Source of the DNA: Certhia americana
Taxonomy: Eukaryota > Chordata > Aves > Passeriformes > Certhiidae
Length of the DNA stretch: 64,000 nt
Direction: 5' to 3'
Assembly: GCA_018697195.1 (NCBI GenBank)
Contig: CM031864.1
Span: 15,686,763-15,750,762 of the forward strand
The stretch's first letter is position 1, and each line of letters opens with the position of its first letter. The translations under genes were made by a program, and so were the position numbers. Positions 22,073-35,250 of this stretch are shown one piece after another. The notes under the pieces were generated by a model. It made no database searches, had not been told where the DNA came from, and worked only from the letters and a program-made list of their open reading frames with translations.

Positions 22073-24449
22073 ATACCAAGTTTGGGACCTTTTCTTAAAA
22101 ATACAGGTGTCTTTTGCCTTTAATTTATTGGGAAAATGCTGTCAGGCCACAAAAATAAAAATTATGGGGGTGTTCCGCAGGTTCTTTTACGATCCTGTTA
22201 GAGCAGAAAGCTCAGGAAGAGCAGCTGCAGGGGTACTTCTTGAAGAGAAGTGCCAGCCTTAAAAAAAGCCCAGCTAAAATCCTTCTTCCACAGCAAAGAA
22301 AAGGGGGTTCCTGCAGAAGGGATCTGTTATACCACAGTTCATCTGTCACCTGCCTTTGCAAGGAGGTGCTATGGAGAGGTGAGGACATGATAGTACAATT
22401 AAAAACCATTAAACAGTCCTTGTATGAGGAAGTGAAATAAAAGTGGCACGGGCTAAATATATGATATTTCCAGATTTGAATGTGTAACCTGTATGTTTAA
22501 GTGTATATTTGCATTTAGTACTAGAATTAGACAGATGTATTCTGTCCAGATATATTTTTCCCCTTATATCCCTCTACTCCTGCTCTATACAGGGTTGCTG
22601 GCTTTTTCCTTTGCTCTGCTGCCCCTTTTTCACTCTTCCAGCATGTTTTATGTCAAACAGAACCATGTAAATTAAACATTTAAAACTCAGTTATGAAGAA
22701 ATGATATATTTAACCTGACCTTGGCAAACACCTTTAGCAAGTCAGGAAATGCTGGTAGCTGCCTGTGCTGTGGCAGATGAGTGTGCAAAGCTGCACACCA
22801 AGAGGTGCCCATCCCACACGGGCCAGCTCCATGCTGCACACCCCCAGCAGCCCCAGCCCAATGTTTTCTTTTCTGTGAAAGCCATTTTGACTGCCATGTG
22901 TTTGCATTTATTTCCTTTCCGGCTCTGTACATGACTCATCCGCAGCAGGATGGAGGAGCCAGGGCAGAGCTGGGCTGCCCAAGAGCTGTTTTCCTTACTC
23001 ACCAGCCCTGGTTTTGGGCAACTTTCTGGAAGGCCCATGGAGAGGAGGCAGTTCTCCAGGCTACAGGAATTAACTTGCTGGGCTTGTTAGCTGGGCTCGG
23101 TGTTGCTTTGCAGGGCAGGAGCAGAAGGGCTCTCATACCCTTCCCATATAAGAGACAGAGATGCTTTTCCCTCTGTAAAGTGATGGAGGCAGCTTTTATT
23201 TACTCAGGTTTTGAACCTTGCCATTCTCTATAGGTTAACCACTAATCATCCTGCCACAGGTCTGACACTCCTAGGTTTTAGTTCAATCCAAACCTAATCT
23301 TTTCTTCTTTTTCCAGAAGTCCTGTTGGCACCAGAGTTTTCTTGCATTTGGCCATGGGCAGGGTTGCCGTAAATGGTTTCCCTTCTCTTCCTTCTGGGAC
23401 CCTGTGCCAGGGCAGAAGGTATGGTTCTATGTGAGGATTCCTCTCAGGTAAGAGGAATAAGAGGAACTCTTACTTTTTGGAGGGGATATACATGAACCAT
23501 GATGGTATTTTAACTGACTTTTGTTTTTTAGTAAATTCTCCTCCCCTGTCCAATAATCTGCAAATCTGTTACCAATCAGAATATGATACGTATCCTCAGC
23601 CAATTTCAATGGGGTTTATTTCTATTACATCTGGCAGTGTGTCCAGAGGGGGGGGGAAAAAACTCAGCCAGAATTAGCTGCACTCAAATCAGCTGAATTT
23701 TGGATGTGTTCAACCTTTTTGGCCAGACTCATTCCGGTTCATGAGAAGTAATTATCTCTTGAGCATCACATTAATATTAAAGATCCATAGGCATTACCGT
23801 TTAGGCAATATACCTTCTTCTCAGCTCCAAAAAAAATTATGTGGGATAATTGATCTGAACATGCTCCAAATGTGCATATGTCTTTATTTATGAATTCCAA
23901 TGTGGATTGTTTGGGAGGATAAGATGGAAAAAGGAAAAGCAGGCAAAAATGTTGAGACCTTTTCATCTCCCTGGCCGTTTCTGTTAGGAGTAGTTCTAAT
24001 CTGCTAAAAATGAGTTGTGAAAGCTAGCAGTATGTAAATAGCATATGTTACAAACAACTAAATCCCTTCAACTGGTACTTCTGATTTACACCTTTCTCTG
24101 TTTCTTAAATCAGGGAATTTGTGGTAAATGCAGTTTGTGTCTGCTTGCAGCCAGGCTAGTAACTGCAGAGCCAGGTTTGGGCACTGATGGATCTACTTCC
24201 TAAAGATGGCATGAAACTGCACCCCAGCTTCTGCCAGATGAAGGAAAAACTGCCCCTGAAGCACCCAAAATGCTGTCTTCTGCATGTTATCCATCAGCTT
24301 GACATGCATCAAGGCCCAGACATGGAGGTGATGCTGGCTGTGCCATGTCCCAGGATGCAGTGGCCTCAGGTGTTCAGGTTCTTGCAGGGAGTGTGGCCAG
24401 GCCCTGTGCAGGTGGCTGAGGACTGGCCTGGAGCCACTGGGCACCCCCA
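22073..24449. other. Non-coding stretch, nothing recognised
   Basis: Unique sequence with a GC-richer part at 22740-23120. The longest frame (22781-23233, 150 codons) overlaps open frames on both strands and shows no domain, signal peptide or splice context. Confidence 0.55.
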
Positions 24450-24507
24450 CACTGACACTCCCCTGCCTTCCATTGTGTCAGTGACACCTGGGCCTAGGCT
24501 CAGGTGT
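24450..24507. repeat. Two adjacent inverted repeats
   Basis: CACTGACAC (24450-24458) pairs with GTGTCAGTG (24475-24483) across a 16-base loop. Immediately after, 24484-24507 is a 24-base palindrome with 11 of 12 pairs (ACACCTGGGCCT against AGGCTCAGGTGT). Confidence 0.8.
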
Positions 24508-27500
24508 GCTTATGGGTACATACCTGGTATTGCATTGCTCACCCTCCCACTGGAAGAAAATTCCATTGCTCTACTCCAGCCAGCAATGTCATTACATTAA
24601 ATAGAAAGGGAACCTTTCCCTTACTGAATTCTTTAGTGTGTTCAGCTTCACTCAGTAGGGGAAAACAAGTCTATAAAAGTGCCACTAGCTGGTTTTAACT
24701 TCTGCGTGTGCACCTACCTCATTTTCACGCCCTGGAGAAGGGTGTCAGACACAGCCTGACTGCCCAAGCAGTCATGGACTGGCCCAGTTTCCTGCAGAGT
24801 GCCACGAAGCCCATAGATATCAACTTCAAAGGTAAACAATTACCTTTTATTATCACACATGGCTTTAGCCCTACCAGTTTCAAATAGCACATAATCACAA
24901 GTCTGTGATAACATTTACTCCTGATGAGAGAAAATTCACCAAGTACTAAATTGCTGCTGAGATGACGGGAACATGAGCCAGGCACGAATTAACTGCTATG
25001 ATGAGTCAGCAGACGTTAATGTCTTGCACCATGCTGGAGACATCTGCTGAGCCGTCCACTGTTGAATCATCTTAAATATTTCTGTGTTATTACCCCTCCA
25101 GGAGCAAGCATCAGAGAACTTTTGTGTCTCTGTGTTATATATGCATAAGCTATTTTAAAATAAATATATGCAGGCACATAACAAGTGCATGCATTTAGGT
25201 ATGTAGGTAATTTTCAGCTAAGGGAAGGATGAGCAAGTAGCAACTATTTAAAGTAAAACATGCATGGAAATGCTGATAGCAAATACCCACATTTGGTGTT
25301 TGAAAAGTGATAGCTTTGCTTAGTCGTGGGTCTAATGAGCCTGGGAGGGTGACCTCATGTCTGTGCCATATACCCTGAACCTTCATGCAGACCAGCCTGT
25401 CCAAGTTCTCAAAGTAGAAATTACAAGTTTCTAAGGGGTTGCCCCATATTTTGGAAATTATTCCCTCCAGAACAGCTGCAGGGTGCTGTGCTTAAATATA
25501 TCATCACTTTGGCTTTTCCCAGGTTTTTTCCCATATACTCAGAATGTCAATATGTGGTTAGATAAATGCAGTAACTAGGCACTATCAGGAGCATCAGATG
25601 AATCCAGTGGAGAGTTGCAAATGCCCTCTTAAATGAGATCCTTTTTCATTGAAGGCCCTGCAATTGTGCCATAATGCACTGTCCTCCTGTAGTGGATCTT
25701 CAGCAGATGCTAAAGGCAGTGGTGTATTTCTGGGGGTGCCAAATGACTTGGTCAATGTAATCATTGCACAAAGGAAGAAGCAAAGCTTTTATTTGGTAAA
25801 TCCTTTGTTGCATTCAGCTTAACTCATTGCAACAAACCAACACACACTTTTTACATTCAGAGTGTTTTAAAGTACATTGTCTGTTCTGGCCTTAATTTAA
25901 ACTTTTGCATAGATAATTACCCGATTGTATGCACATGAGAACTGTAGTAATTCAGTGCACATTGTGAAAAGCTGCATTTTTTGAAACTCCGACTCTCTGA
26001 GGTCTGGAGGTCAAAAGTTAATTCTAGTGAGATGTGAGAGTTCTCCACGTTTGCCAAAAAAAATTGTTATTTCAAGCATTCTGTAGTCTGAGTGTCACTG
26101 TTCCAACTTGTGTTTTTAAGGTTTCCCCACCCCCTGAATTTTCATATGCAGTTGGAAAAAAATACCATCCAACCCACCAAGTGTTTTGGGAAGCAGAGTG
26201 AGAGCAGGCTTAGCAGTTGCAGAGGGGACATGCAAAGCACAGGCTGACAGTGGAACTGGTGTCTCACAGTGTGGTTGTGGGGCAGTGGGACCAGACAGCC
26301 TCAAGGTGCCCATCCTCCCTCTCCTGCTCTCCTCCTCACTGCTGCTGATCCCAGGCTTAGCCCCGCTAAGGCAAGCCCTTGGCTGACTGCCATGATGGAT
26401 GTGCTCAGGGACCTTGTCCCCCTCTTCTTGGGGTTTGGGATGGCTGCAGGTGCCTGCTGGCCCCCACTCGTAGGCCAGAGGACATCAGGTCTTCTGAACT
26501 GATTCATTGTTAAATGCTTAATATAGCCCAAAGGAAATGACATGAACATCCCCTGCATGCTGGGTTTTGTACTCAAACACTACTTTTTCCAAAAATTAGC
26601 TCTAACCACTCGTCTTGAGGTGCCCTGAACTAACAACTTAGTATTTAATGAACATTAAGGGGAAATTAAATTAATCTAAACAGTAGCTAGGTTTCAGACT
26701 TCAGTGGCTGCACAAAAGTAAGGCAGTGTTTTTAGAGCAAATAAGAAATCCATCCTTTGAGGATTGGTTTACAGTCCTCCAGAATTTTCCATGAGGTTAA
26801 TAACCAAGTGAAATGTCCTGGCAGGAATGATCACATTCTCACTACTGCCCAGTCATTACAATGGTACATCAGGAGATTTCAAGTAAGTCACAGGATTTTT
26901 CTGCTACTGTGGAAGACAATGTGTCTCCATATTCAGTTGAAAAGCTTTCTTCCATTTTGATTTGCATGCTGAACTTCTTGGGCACAGTGCATTAACTCTT
27001 CTTGAAGTACAAAATGGAGAATAGAACTGCCAGAACATTTTTGTCAATGGTTTCCAAAAACTATGGAATTTCCTGCCCAGCTAGATCAGATCAGCCAACA
27101 ACTTTGTAATTGCTAAAAACAGCCTGTTGATTTTCCTCCCAAGTGTTTCAGCTGGCCTGGCTGAGCTTTCTCTTTTCCACTGTCTTGAGATGTTTCTCTC
27201 ATTGTGCACTATACTGTATTTTTATGGTCAACATATCCTCTAGCAAACAATTTCAGACTGATGGCGGAAGGGAGATTGGATTCAGGTTAGAGATTTGAGC
27301 CCGGGACAGGGAGCCAGGAATGCCTCAGTTCCTGAATCAGATATGCCACTAAATCAGGAATCCACATAAAGCAAAGCCACATGATGAGCAATTGTACGTT
27401 GATTTGATTTTCTGTGCAGAGGAAGAAGTGAGCCTTTGAATGCAGTTCTCTCCTTGGCATACCCGCTGCAACTGAAGCTGCGGCTACACGTGGCCCATGA

Positions 27501-30199
27501 GTAGGGGGCTTGGAGCAGGTTCCTTCCAAGGAGAGGTAGAGATTGGTGAGGCTGCTGTCTAACTGGGGACCAGAAGTTTTCACCAGAGTGGTACTTGGGC
27601 TGACATCTCTGTGGTAAATGCAAATAAATTAGTTAAGTACGCCTGCACGAAATTTTCCTGCTGAAAAACTCATTCTATAAAAGCATTTATACTGTATTCT
27701 TTATTGTCAGCTAATCCAGCCCAAACTCATTAAATGGCAGTGTGTGGGTTACTCACTGTCAGTGAAATTATCAAAGGCATTTTTCAGCTGATGCACTGGG
27801 AAAGCATGTGCTTCAATGCCAACTAAAACAATAACGAGGAAATGTTATGATCAGACTTGACCAAATGACCTTTCCCATTTTAGATTAGTTCTTAATTTCA
27901 GCACAAGGGTCATCCTGTGAGAATAGTAACAATAAGTCACTGCTCACCTCTCACATGAAAAAGAAGTGACTTATTAGAAATCTCACTGTACTCATTGCAG
28001 TTAATGAGATGTGGAAAGCTTTATAATTTGATTTGCTGGACCATATGCTGTAAAGGGATACTGCTGATTTCATTCCTCCACATTTAATTTAAGCAGTATG
28101 CAATGGCTTCTTCGTATGGCTACTTATATAATAAAAATTAACTTGAAGTATAAAAAAATAGACCATTGTGGGGTTTATTACTCTATGTGGTTGAGTTTCA
28201 AGTGTTTTTCATTGAAACATCTGTAAGTAATGTGTAGGTCTAATTTTAAATCCTGGCAAATATTTTCCATTTAACATTTGGTTTTACTGACAGACTTGGA
28301 GTGGTGGTTTTCAGAGCTTGTCAGTAACAGATACGTATTTTCAAAGATAAACAGTTTTTTAATTGAAGATAACTGTAACCCAATACCTGCTTTTCCTACC
28401 CCTCTTGTAGTGGTTACAAGCAGCAGCACAGACACTCATCCCCAGCCCCTGGCCATGGCAGCAGCCCTGCCGTGGTTCAGGCTGCCCCTCGTGGGCTGTC
28501 CCGGGCATGTGGAACCACCTGGGTCCACACAGCATCCAGAGAGCAAGTGCAGCCCCAGATATTGGCTCACCAACCCAAGGGACAAGGTGGTAGTCATGAA
28601 CTCCCTAAGACTGTCTCTTTCAGAGATGTTCCCTTAGGTATTTTGCAAGAAAAGTTACCCCTGGAGGGTGGATTTGGGCCCCAGGTGGGGCTTGGCTGCC
28701 CGCTGCTACTCAGCAGCACACGCTCCGCTCTCAGGGCCAAATGTGCTCCCTAGCACCGTGGTGTCTCACTGTCACAGCTTTACTCCAGGTTATTTGAGTT
28801 TCAGCTGCAGACGAAATGAAACAGCTCGAGCAGGCAGGCTGGCTGCACGGCCCATGAAAGTGGAAACCGTGCTGCCTTGTCAGCGGGCGTCGCCTGGCCC
28901 GGAGAGACTTGCACTCCTGGTGCTTCATGTGAGTGCCAGGGCCTCGGCTGGGCTAAAGGTGGTGGTGGAAATACCCAGTGTGAGACAATGAAAGGTCAGT
29001 TTGGAAGTAAATGTTAAGATCATTTTCAAAAGGAAGTCCTGAAAGACTAGAAATGTGTGAGAGTCACTGGTTTCACCTGAAAAATATGCCACAGCATTAT
29101 TAGCAATTAGTGTCACAATGTCCACAATCTCTAAATACAAAGACTGTGTGTGCTTTAATCTAACCCGTTGGTAAAACTTGAGAACAGGCCAAGAAATCTT
29201 GTGTTTTTGCTGCCCTGAGACAGGCAGCACAGCAGGGCTCCATTAAATGCTTATACACCATTTTGTGAGGTGCTTGGTAGAGGGATGGCACTTGTTTGTG
29301 TCCCTATACTCCATCACTCCCTCTCTACTTTTTACTGTTTCCTCACCATGATTTTACAAACAGGTTTAATCCTGCTTTCAGTGAGAACTAATAATAATAG
29401 TACATTATTCCCTGCAGACCTAGGCTGTTGTCTTACTGAACTCTGAGCTGTAGCAGCAGAAAATGGGATTTTGGTGCAGGGGCATTAGCCATAACATGGG
29501 TCCATGGTGTGGGATGCTGGTGGGAGGCCAGCAAGGGGCACTTTGGCAGCCAGCAGGAGCACAGGGACCTCCAGGCTCCCACAGCCCTGTGCTGAGCCTC
29601 CAGGAAGGAGTGTCAGTGTTACCTAATTTAACAGCTTTTCATTTAGAGAGAAAAACATGTCTTTCCTACCAAAGACAACCCATTTCATTTAATTTGGAAA
29701 CTGCCTTTAATGCTTTGTGATGGTCTGTGCTGTGGGTTCTGCAGCTGAACTGAAGGTGTGGGCTTGAGCCAGCCCTCTGTGCCTCCTGGGTCTGAGTCTT
29801 CTTGGTGCAGACCCTGACAGGGATTGAATTGCAGGCCCTTCATGAGTTGACCTCCACATTAAAAAAATAATCACAAAACCAGGTTTCAATTTTAACACGT
29901 CCCTGTTTTCTTTCATCAGAAGTTCTGAAATACTTCTGAGGAGGTTGGTGATAGCCATAATCTCAGCCACAGTGATTTCTCATAAACATTGAGAGAAACT
30001 GCAGCTTTACTGAATGTAGCGTCTGTTTTAAATGGCTGGTGGTTCACTTGGTTTTAATATGAGTACAAGCACAGAGGCAAGTAAAATCTAATGAAAGTGC
30101 TTAGAAGATTTTGTTTGGATACCCCACAGCAGCCATGGTTTATACTGAAAGGGAAAAGATTTCTTTATAGCCAGGCCTGCAGAAGCCAGAAATTTAATT
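24508..30199. other. Non-coding stretch with GC-rich patches
   Basis: Alternation of AT-rich unique sequence with GC-richer patches at about 26190-26480 and 28420-28990. The AT-rich part 27660-28170 is repeat-free and could be a conserved element. Overlapping open frames on both strands in the GC-rich patches are composition effects. Confidence 0.5.
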
Positions 30200-30545
30200 T
30201 TGCTCCACAACTTATTTTATTGCATTTTTAATTTTCTCTTGCATTACCCTGACCCTTTTCTATAGCTTTTGACGCCTGGTGCTTAATTACTTATCATTAG
30301 CAATGTACATGGGGGCCTTCCTGCATATTTATAAATGTGATCATTAGTACATGGGAAGACAAAGACTTCTTTAAGACCATCATTAGTTATTCTGTTTTCA
30401 TAGAAATGTTCATTAGAGAAACTACCCACCTGGTTAAATAATTATAATTAAGAATTGGTAATCTCCTTTGCATTTTTAACTTGATCTTCAGGATGCATGT
30501 GCATAGCTAAAGGAGCCTTGTTTGGACATCTTGCTATCTTTTGTT
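30200..30545. promoter_or_regulatory. Candidate conserved non-coding element
   Basis: Repeat-free AT-rich block with dense ATTA/TAAT cores: GCTTAATTACTTATCATTAG, GATCATTAGTAC, CATCATTAGTTATTC, GTTCATTAGAG, AATAATTATAATTAAG. Clusters like this are typical of developmental enhancers. It precedes a 14-base A run at 30631-30644. No alignment was available. Confidence 0.35.
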
Positions 30546-30630
30546 TTTGATTTGAATTGTCAAGCAGATTTAAATTATGTGTTTTGGAACTGTGCACCCT
30601 ATAGAATGATTTATGGAAAGATAGGTTATT

Positions 30631-30644
30631 AAAAAAAAAAAAAA
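30631..30644 (+). repeat. Poly(A) tract, 14 bases
   Basis: Simple A run between two unique blocks, with no retrocopy upstream. Confidence 0.95.
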
Positions 30645-31129
30645 GCAGAAAGAAATCAACCCTGCAATTATCTCTGAATTCATTAACTGTGCTCTGGCAG
30701 CAAGAGGCTGTGTAAGCCATTTACTGTAATGCACAGTATGGAGTTAAAACAAAATGTCACTGGAGCCTGATTCCCTTTCCTATCTGTGGTACTCATTGCA
30801 GACACCCAGACTGCGGGAGAACGCTTGCAGAAAGGTATCATTTCCACGTCAGGCTCTGGTGTTACTGGGGAATGCCGACAATAACTGTGATGGTGTCAGT
30901 AGTCCTGCCGCCAGCCATGGTGGGGAGCTGCTGGGAAACCTGTCCAAAACGTGTGTGCCTGCGGGGAAGGGAGAGCATGGCCCCGCCGTGCCCACCGTGG
31001 GGCACTCCGAGGGCTCACCTCTCAGACACCAGGGCTGAAGGAAGAGCTTGGCAGTGGCATAAGTATCATCTGTAAACAATTACGCAGTACTGCTCATTCA
31101 GGGCAGTTCTGAGAAGCAAAGGAAGTCTG

Positions 31130-31680
31130 CAATCAGTTATATCTCCAATTACCATAAAAATATATTAGCCATTCATTCATTTATTAATGATTCATCAGTT
31201 AACCACACATAATGAGCAAATAATTAGCAATGCTGTACGGTTGCCAAAATTGAAGAAGTGTTGGCATTTTAAAGATGAAAGGTTGCATTTATGTAAAAAG
31301 TCGGGTGGTGATAAAGTTAATACAGAAGATAATTATAAAAGTGGCTGTCCTATTTTAGAGGCTGAGGTCCCGCAAAACTTGCCTAATTGAACCAAAATTA
31401 ATATTCTTCAAAAGCACGCATATTACTGGTTCCTCGCTGCTGCATTTAGTGGGAGATCTCCCTTCAGTTAGGTACATCACACAATACAAGTTAATAAAAT
31501 GCCAGACAGCAAGACTGCGTTCTTTGTTTGCTCTGTTTAGGGCCTTGTGGAAAACAATAAATTGCATTCATGTCAGCCGAGGCCCATCCCTTTGCTAATT
31601 ACCGTTTGGTGCTGAAATGACTTCTGTGAAATTGGGAGCATGCAGAAACACACAGCCGTACAAGGGAGGCTTTTCAGGCA
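31130..31680. promoter_or_regulatory. Candidate conserved non-coding element (strongest in the window)
   Basis: About 550 bp free of repeats and low complexity with many homeodomain-type cores: CCAATTACC, TTATTAATGATTCATC, AATAATTAGC, GATAATTATAA, CCTAATTGAACC, AAATTAATATTC and the palindromic TAATTA at 31596-31601. SOX-like ACAATA strings also occur. It carries isolated CpGs (GTACGG, GTCGGG, CCCGC, CTCGC), which tend to persist in constrained sequence. Developmental regulatory function, perhaps for LMO4, is inference from texture and synteny. Confidence 0.4.
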
Positions 31681-34050
31681 GCGGCAGTAAATGTGAGATA
31701 GGCCTTAGGCACACAGATGTTGAAACAGTGAATTCCCCTACAGATTACACTAATGGAAACCCTGTCAGTGTAAGTCAAATCTGGGGTCTGTGGTCAAAAT
31801 CTAATTAATGTTCCTGTACTTAAAAAGAATATGAATGCCTGGAGGTGATGGAGAACACATAAGAAAGTTGCTTGTTTGTAAAATTGCTGGTGTGGATGGC
31901 AACCGCCACCAAGCCCTTCCTTAGGAGGTAACACCTGCTATAGGAACTGCTTGGACTGCCTGCTGCCTGGTGCGGGGCTGTGGGCACTGGGCTCAAGCCC
32001 CCTTGCAAATTCTGCACAAAAATGGCTCTTGGCAGCTGGCCTATGGGGAATGTGGATAGTCATCGCTGTCATTGGACACCTTCTCTTCTTCAGGCACGGC
32101 TCCCAGAGTCAGCAATGCTGTTTAGGAAGTACCTGTAGCTGATGACATAAGAAAGGACCAGCTCCTTTTGTGCAACAACAAAGGCTCGGCCATCTACATT
32201 GAGCTTGAGGACATTGATGGGGCTCTTACAGCGCTTTCACAGCTGCACTGTGCATGGCCTGTGCAATAACAGAGGAAATGAATTTATAATGCAACAATCT
32301 CTTCATTTTCACAAGCATGAAAATTCCCCTAAATACTTAAAATAACACTCAGAGTGGGACAGACCTTAAATTTTGAATAAATGAAACCCTAATCCAGTGT
32401 GTTGCTGAAACAAGCATGTTATTAAAGAAATAAATTTGAAACAGCAAGTGGTTTGAGAATTTTGGATTTAATTATTTAAATCTGCTTAAGATAACTCTCT
32501 AGCACTGCGCTTGGGTTTCCTGTTGAGAGTGTGTTTTCTGGGAAAGGTATTCCACCCAGTGCTTGGAAATATTAACTTTCTCATGCAACAGTGGTTTAAG
32601 CAATAGAGACGAATAATTATTATAATAAGCAAGATATTATATGGCAACTTGGTGGTAGTTTTTGGATGCAGCCTGTCATGAAAACTGCACAGAGCCAATC
32701 ATGTTTGGAGAGATCTCCACTCTCCTTGGCTAAATGGCACAGGGAGTGTGGCTCCAAACATTCATCAGGTAAAAAGTGATTCCCTTAGTAATGTTACTCA
32801 GCTATGAAAAATAAAATATGAACCAGCAGATTTGCAATTTTAAGTTAATTTAAAGTATTTTATATTTAAGTATTGCAAATCAGACTTTGTTCATTACTGA
32901 TTACTGTATTTCAGTTAAAAGCTACTACTGCATCTTTAGGATATAAGATTATCTCTTAATGCAACATAAATCAAGATGGCAAAATTTATCTTGTCTTTTG
33001 TGGGGCCATAACAGAAGCTTCCTGGATCCTGACAAGAAATGTATTCAAGATGACCAATCTTGAAACACAAAACCTAGCAGAGGGATGAGAAGCAGGGAGG
33101 TCTTCCTCATCCCCAGCCACATCCAGGCATGTGGGAATTCAGCTTCCCCAGCCAGGAGTGAGCAAGGAAAAAACCTCCAACTCTGAGTCATATTTCCTTC
33201 CCCTGGGCTTGTGCTGGGACAGAGGGACACAGCCATGCTGCATGCTGGCTCAGTCTCACCACTTGGCTTGGCTCTTGCAGTGCAAGCACACTGTATGTAT
33301 TCTGTGAAGATCAGGAAATGTGTTTTTGTGCTATATATCCTCAAAAGTAATCATTTATATCTTCAAGGCAGAATGCTCATCTTATGGCCATGGTGGCTCA
33401 AGTGCCACCATGATGAAGCCTTTTTGTTTTCCTAATGCTACTGAGGTTGCATGTATGTAACTGAATTTGACCCTTCTGACATGCAGATGAGTGGGGTCTT
33501 AGACACCATTCAGGTTTCTAGCCAAAATTTGTGGAGACAAAAAAAGGGAAAGTCCAGACTTGGTATTAATCAAGTTAAATGGTTCAGTTGCTATTCAGCT
33601 GAGGTCTGATGGTCCACACAACAATGTCATTGTCTGATTGCAAGAGTACCGACTCAGGAACTGGTGCTCAGTTCAGCTCTGTGTTCTCTAGAATTCACAA
33701 CATGTGTAAAGGGCGCTGTTCAACCAAACCCCAAAGGATCTGCCTGCTTGTCCTCATTCAAGCATGCTCACTGATCTACCTAGTAATCATGAGCAATATT
33801 TTCTTTTATAAATGTTTTTTATTTTCAAGAAAAGATCCTACAAATACTTTTTTCTTAAGCAGTAATGTCTATGTTTATGTGTTACATGAGGCAGATGTTG
33901 ATTTAAAGCTTACTTCTTGCTTAAGATATTTTTCAGTCCACTGAAAGGGGTTGATTAGTGTCCCCTAGCTGAACCATTTTTTCCCTCTGTTGCTTTGACC
34001 CATTAATTTAATTAAGATCTAATAAAGAGAGGGCTGAAAGATTGTTAAAA

Positions 34051-34054
<4 letters not shown>
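31681..34054. other. Non-coding stretch
   Basis: Unique sequence; 32270-32500 and 32780-32960 are AT-rich and repeat-free with TTTAATTATTTAAAT-like cores and may also be conserved elements. A GC-richer part at 33060-33260 has open frames on both strands and no coding character. Confidence 0.5.

Positions 34055-34084
<30 letters not shown>
34055..34084 (+). repeat. Poly(T) tract, 30 bases
   Basis: An uninterrupted run of 30 T, the longest homopolymer in the window. No AATAAA in the complementary orientation or retrocopy body is seen beside it. Confidence 0.97.
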
Positions 34085-35174
34085 CACAGATCTGACCTAT
34101 GCTGGTCTGTCAGTGCAATTTGACTCACACATGCCCCCTTTAATATGGATGACACTGATACAGAGTTTGTCTTCTTTAGAGTCAGTTGGGTTTTTTTCGC
34201 TCAATGATAGATCAGATTTAATTTTGATTTTAACCAAAGCAAATGCTTTCCTTCTACTTCAGTGAAAATAAGTAATGAAAAAATAACCAAAACAAGTCAC
34301 AGTATCAAAAGGAAAGACCTTAGAAAGCTTAGTGGTGACCCTTTCTTTCTCTTGTTTCCTTTCCCATCCTCCTCTTGCCAGCATGGAGAGAGAGAAAGAG
34401 AAATGAAAACTCCGTGTTTGTTTTTCAATTAAGTAACAAGAATGACTCAAAGTTTAGGAAACGTGGTGGGGTTTTCATTGAAAATGCTTGCTACTTTTCA
34501 ACTTTGTGTCTTGCCTAGGTCGGTATTAATGCTCAAAAAAATACTTCACAATACTTGTCATATTGCCAAACTCCTGTTTTCCTTTGCTTTCTCCTCCCAC
34601 CAGCTCTGCAGTTTGCTACTCTAGGGTGAGAAGAGTTGTTCCCAGCATGCTAATTTTGCCACTGAGCAGGCTCATCTGTATCTTGTAAAAAGAAGATTAC
34701 CATGAATATGCACCCTCACAACACTCTGCTTCTGTGGTAGGAGAGGGCTTCTGGCACACCCAGTGCTATTCCTGCCGATTGCAATGATGGTCTTCAGAAG
34801 AATAAAAAAGGAAGAAAAGCCCTAGCTGCAACTTCAAGGAATGGTTCAATGTACTATTCTTGGCTTGAAAGAACAGCATTGCTACCCACAGTGGTAGTTT
34901 GTGTCTATGAACCTTCTTAGATGGCTCTCATGCTCAGATTTCTGTGCTGCAGCTCATTAGCAGGAGAGCTGCCTGTGGGGCTGTGCTAGGTTTGTAGTAC
35001 AGTAGGATAAAATAAAAATCCAGTTAGGAGTGGTGTTATCCCAGTGCTGCCTGGGCACTGGCAATTAAACCTTGATGAGAATAAGACACCTGGACTTTGG
35101 GACTCGTGGGATGAATGTACTGCTTGCTGAGGGCTGTCCCTGCCCAGGAAGGCACTAAAACAGGTGTATAAATC
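34085..35174. other. Non-coding stretch, nothing recognised
   Basis: Unique sequence with short open frames only. Confidence 0.5.
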
Positions 35175-35250
35175 CTACCGTGTTCAGTGGGATTTAGGCA
35201 CCTGCTTAAACTTAAGTGCTTGTTTAGAGAGTTTCCTGAATGAAAGCCTG
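35175..35250 (+). repeat. Old amniote interspersed repeat, copy 1
   Basis: GTTCAGTGGGATTTAGGCACC, TGCTTAAACTTAAGTGCTTG and a TTTCCTGAATG tail match a pattern I recognise from many amniote genomes (TTCAGTGGGA...CATGCTTAA..TTAAGCA...TTAAGTGCTTT.CTGAAT). The family name is not certain. A related copy lies at 45938-46000. Confidence 0.4.

Noticed and set aside
22781..23233. A 150-codon open frame on the + strand, the longest in the window
   Set aside because: It overlaps open frames on both strands in a GC-rich patch, has low-complexity Ala/Pro/Cys composition and no recognisable family.
24187..24600. A 137-codon open frame on the + strand
   Set aside because: It has an antisense open partner over the same bases, which is typical of GC-rich non-coding DNA, and no motif.
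34055..34084. The 30-base T run as the tail of a - strand retrocopy
   Set aside because: The sequence at 34085-34400 shows no complementary poly(A) signal and no coding remnant.
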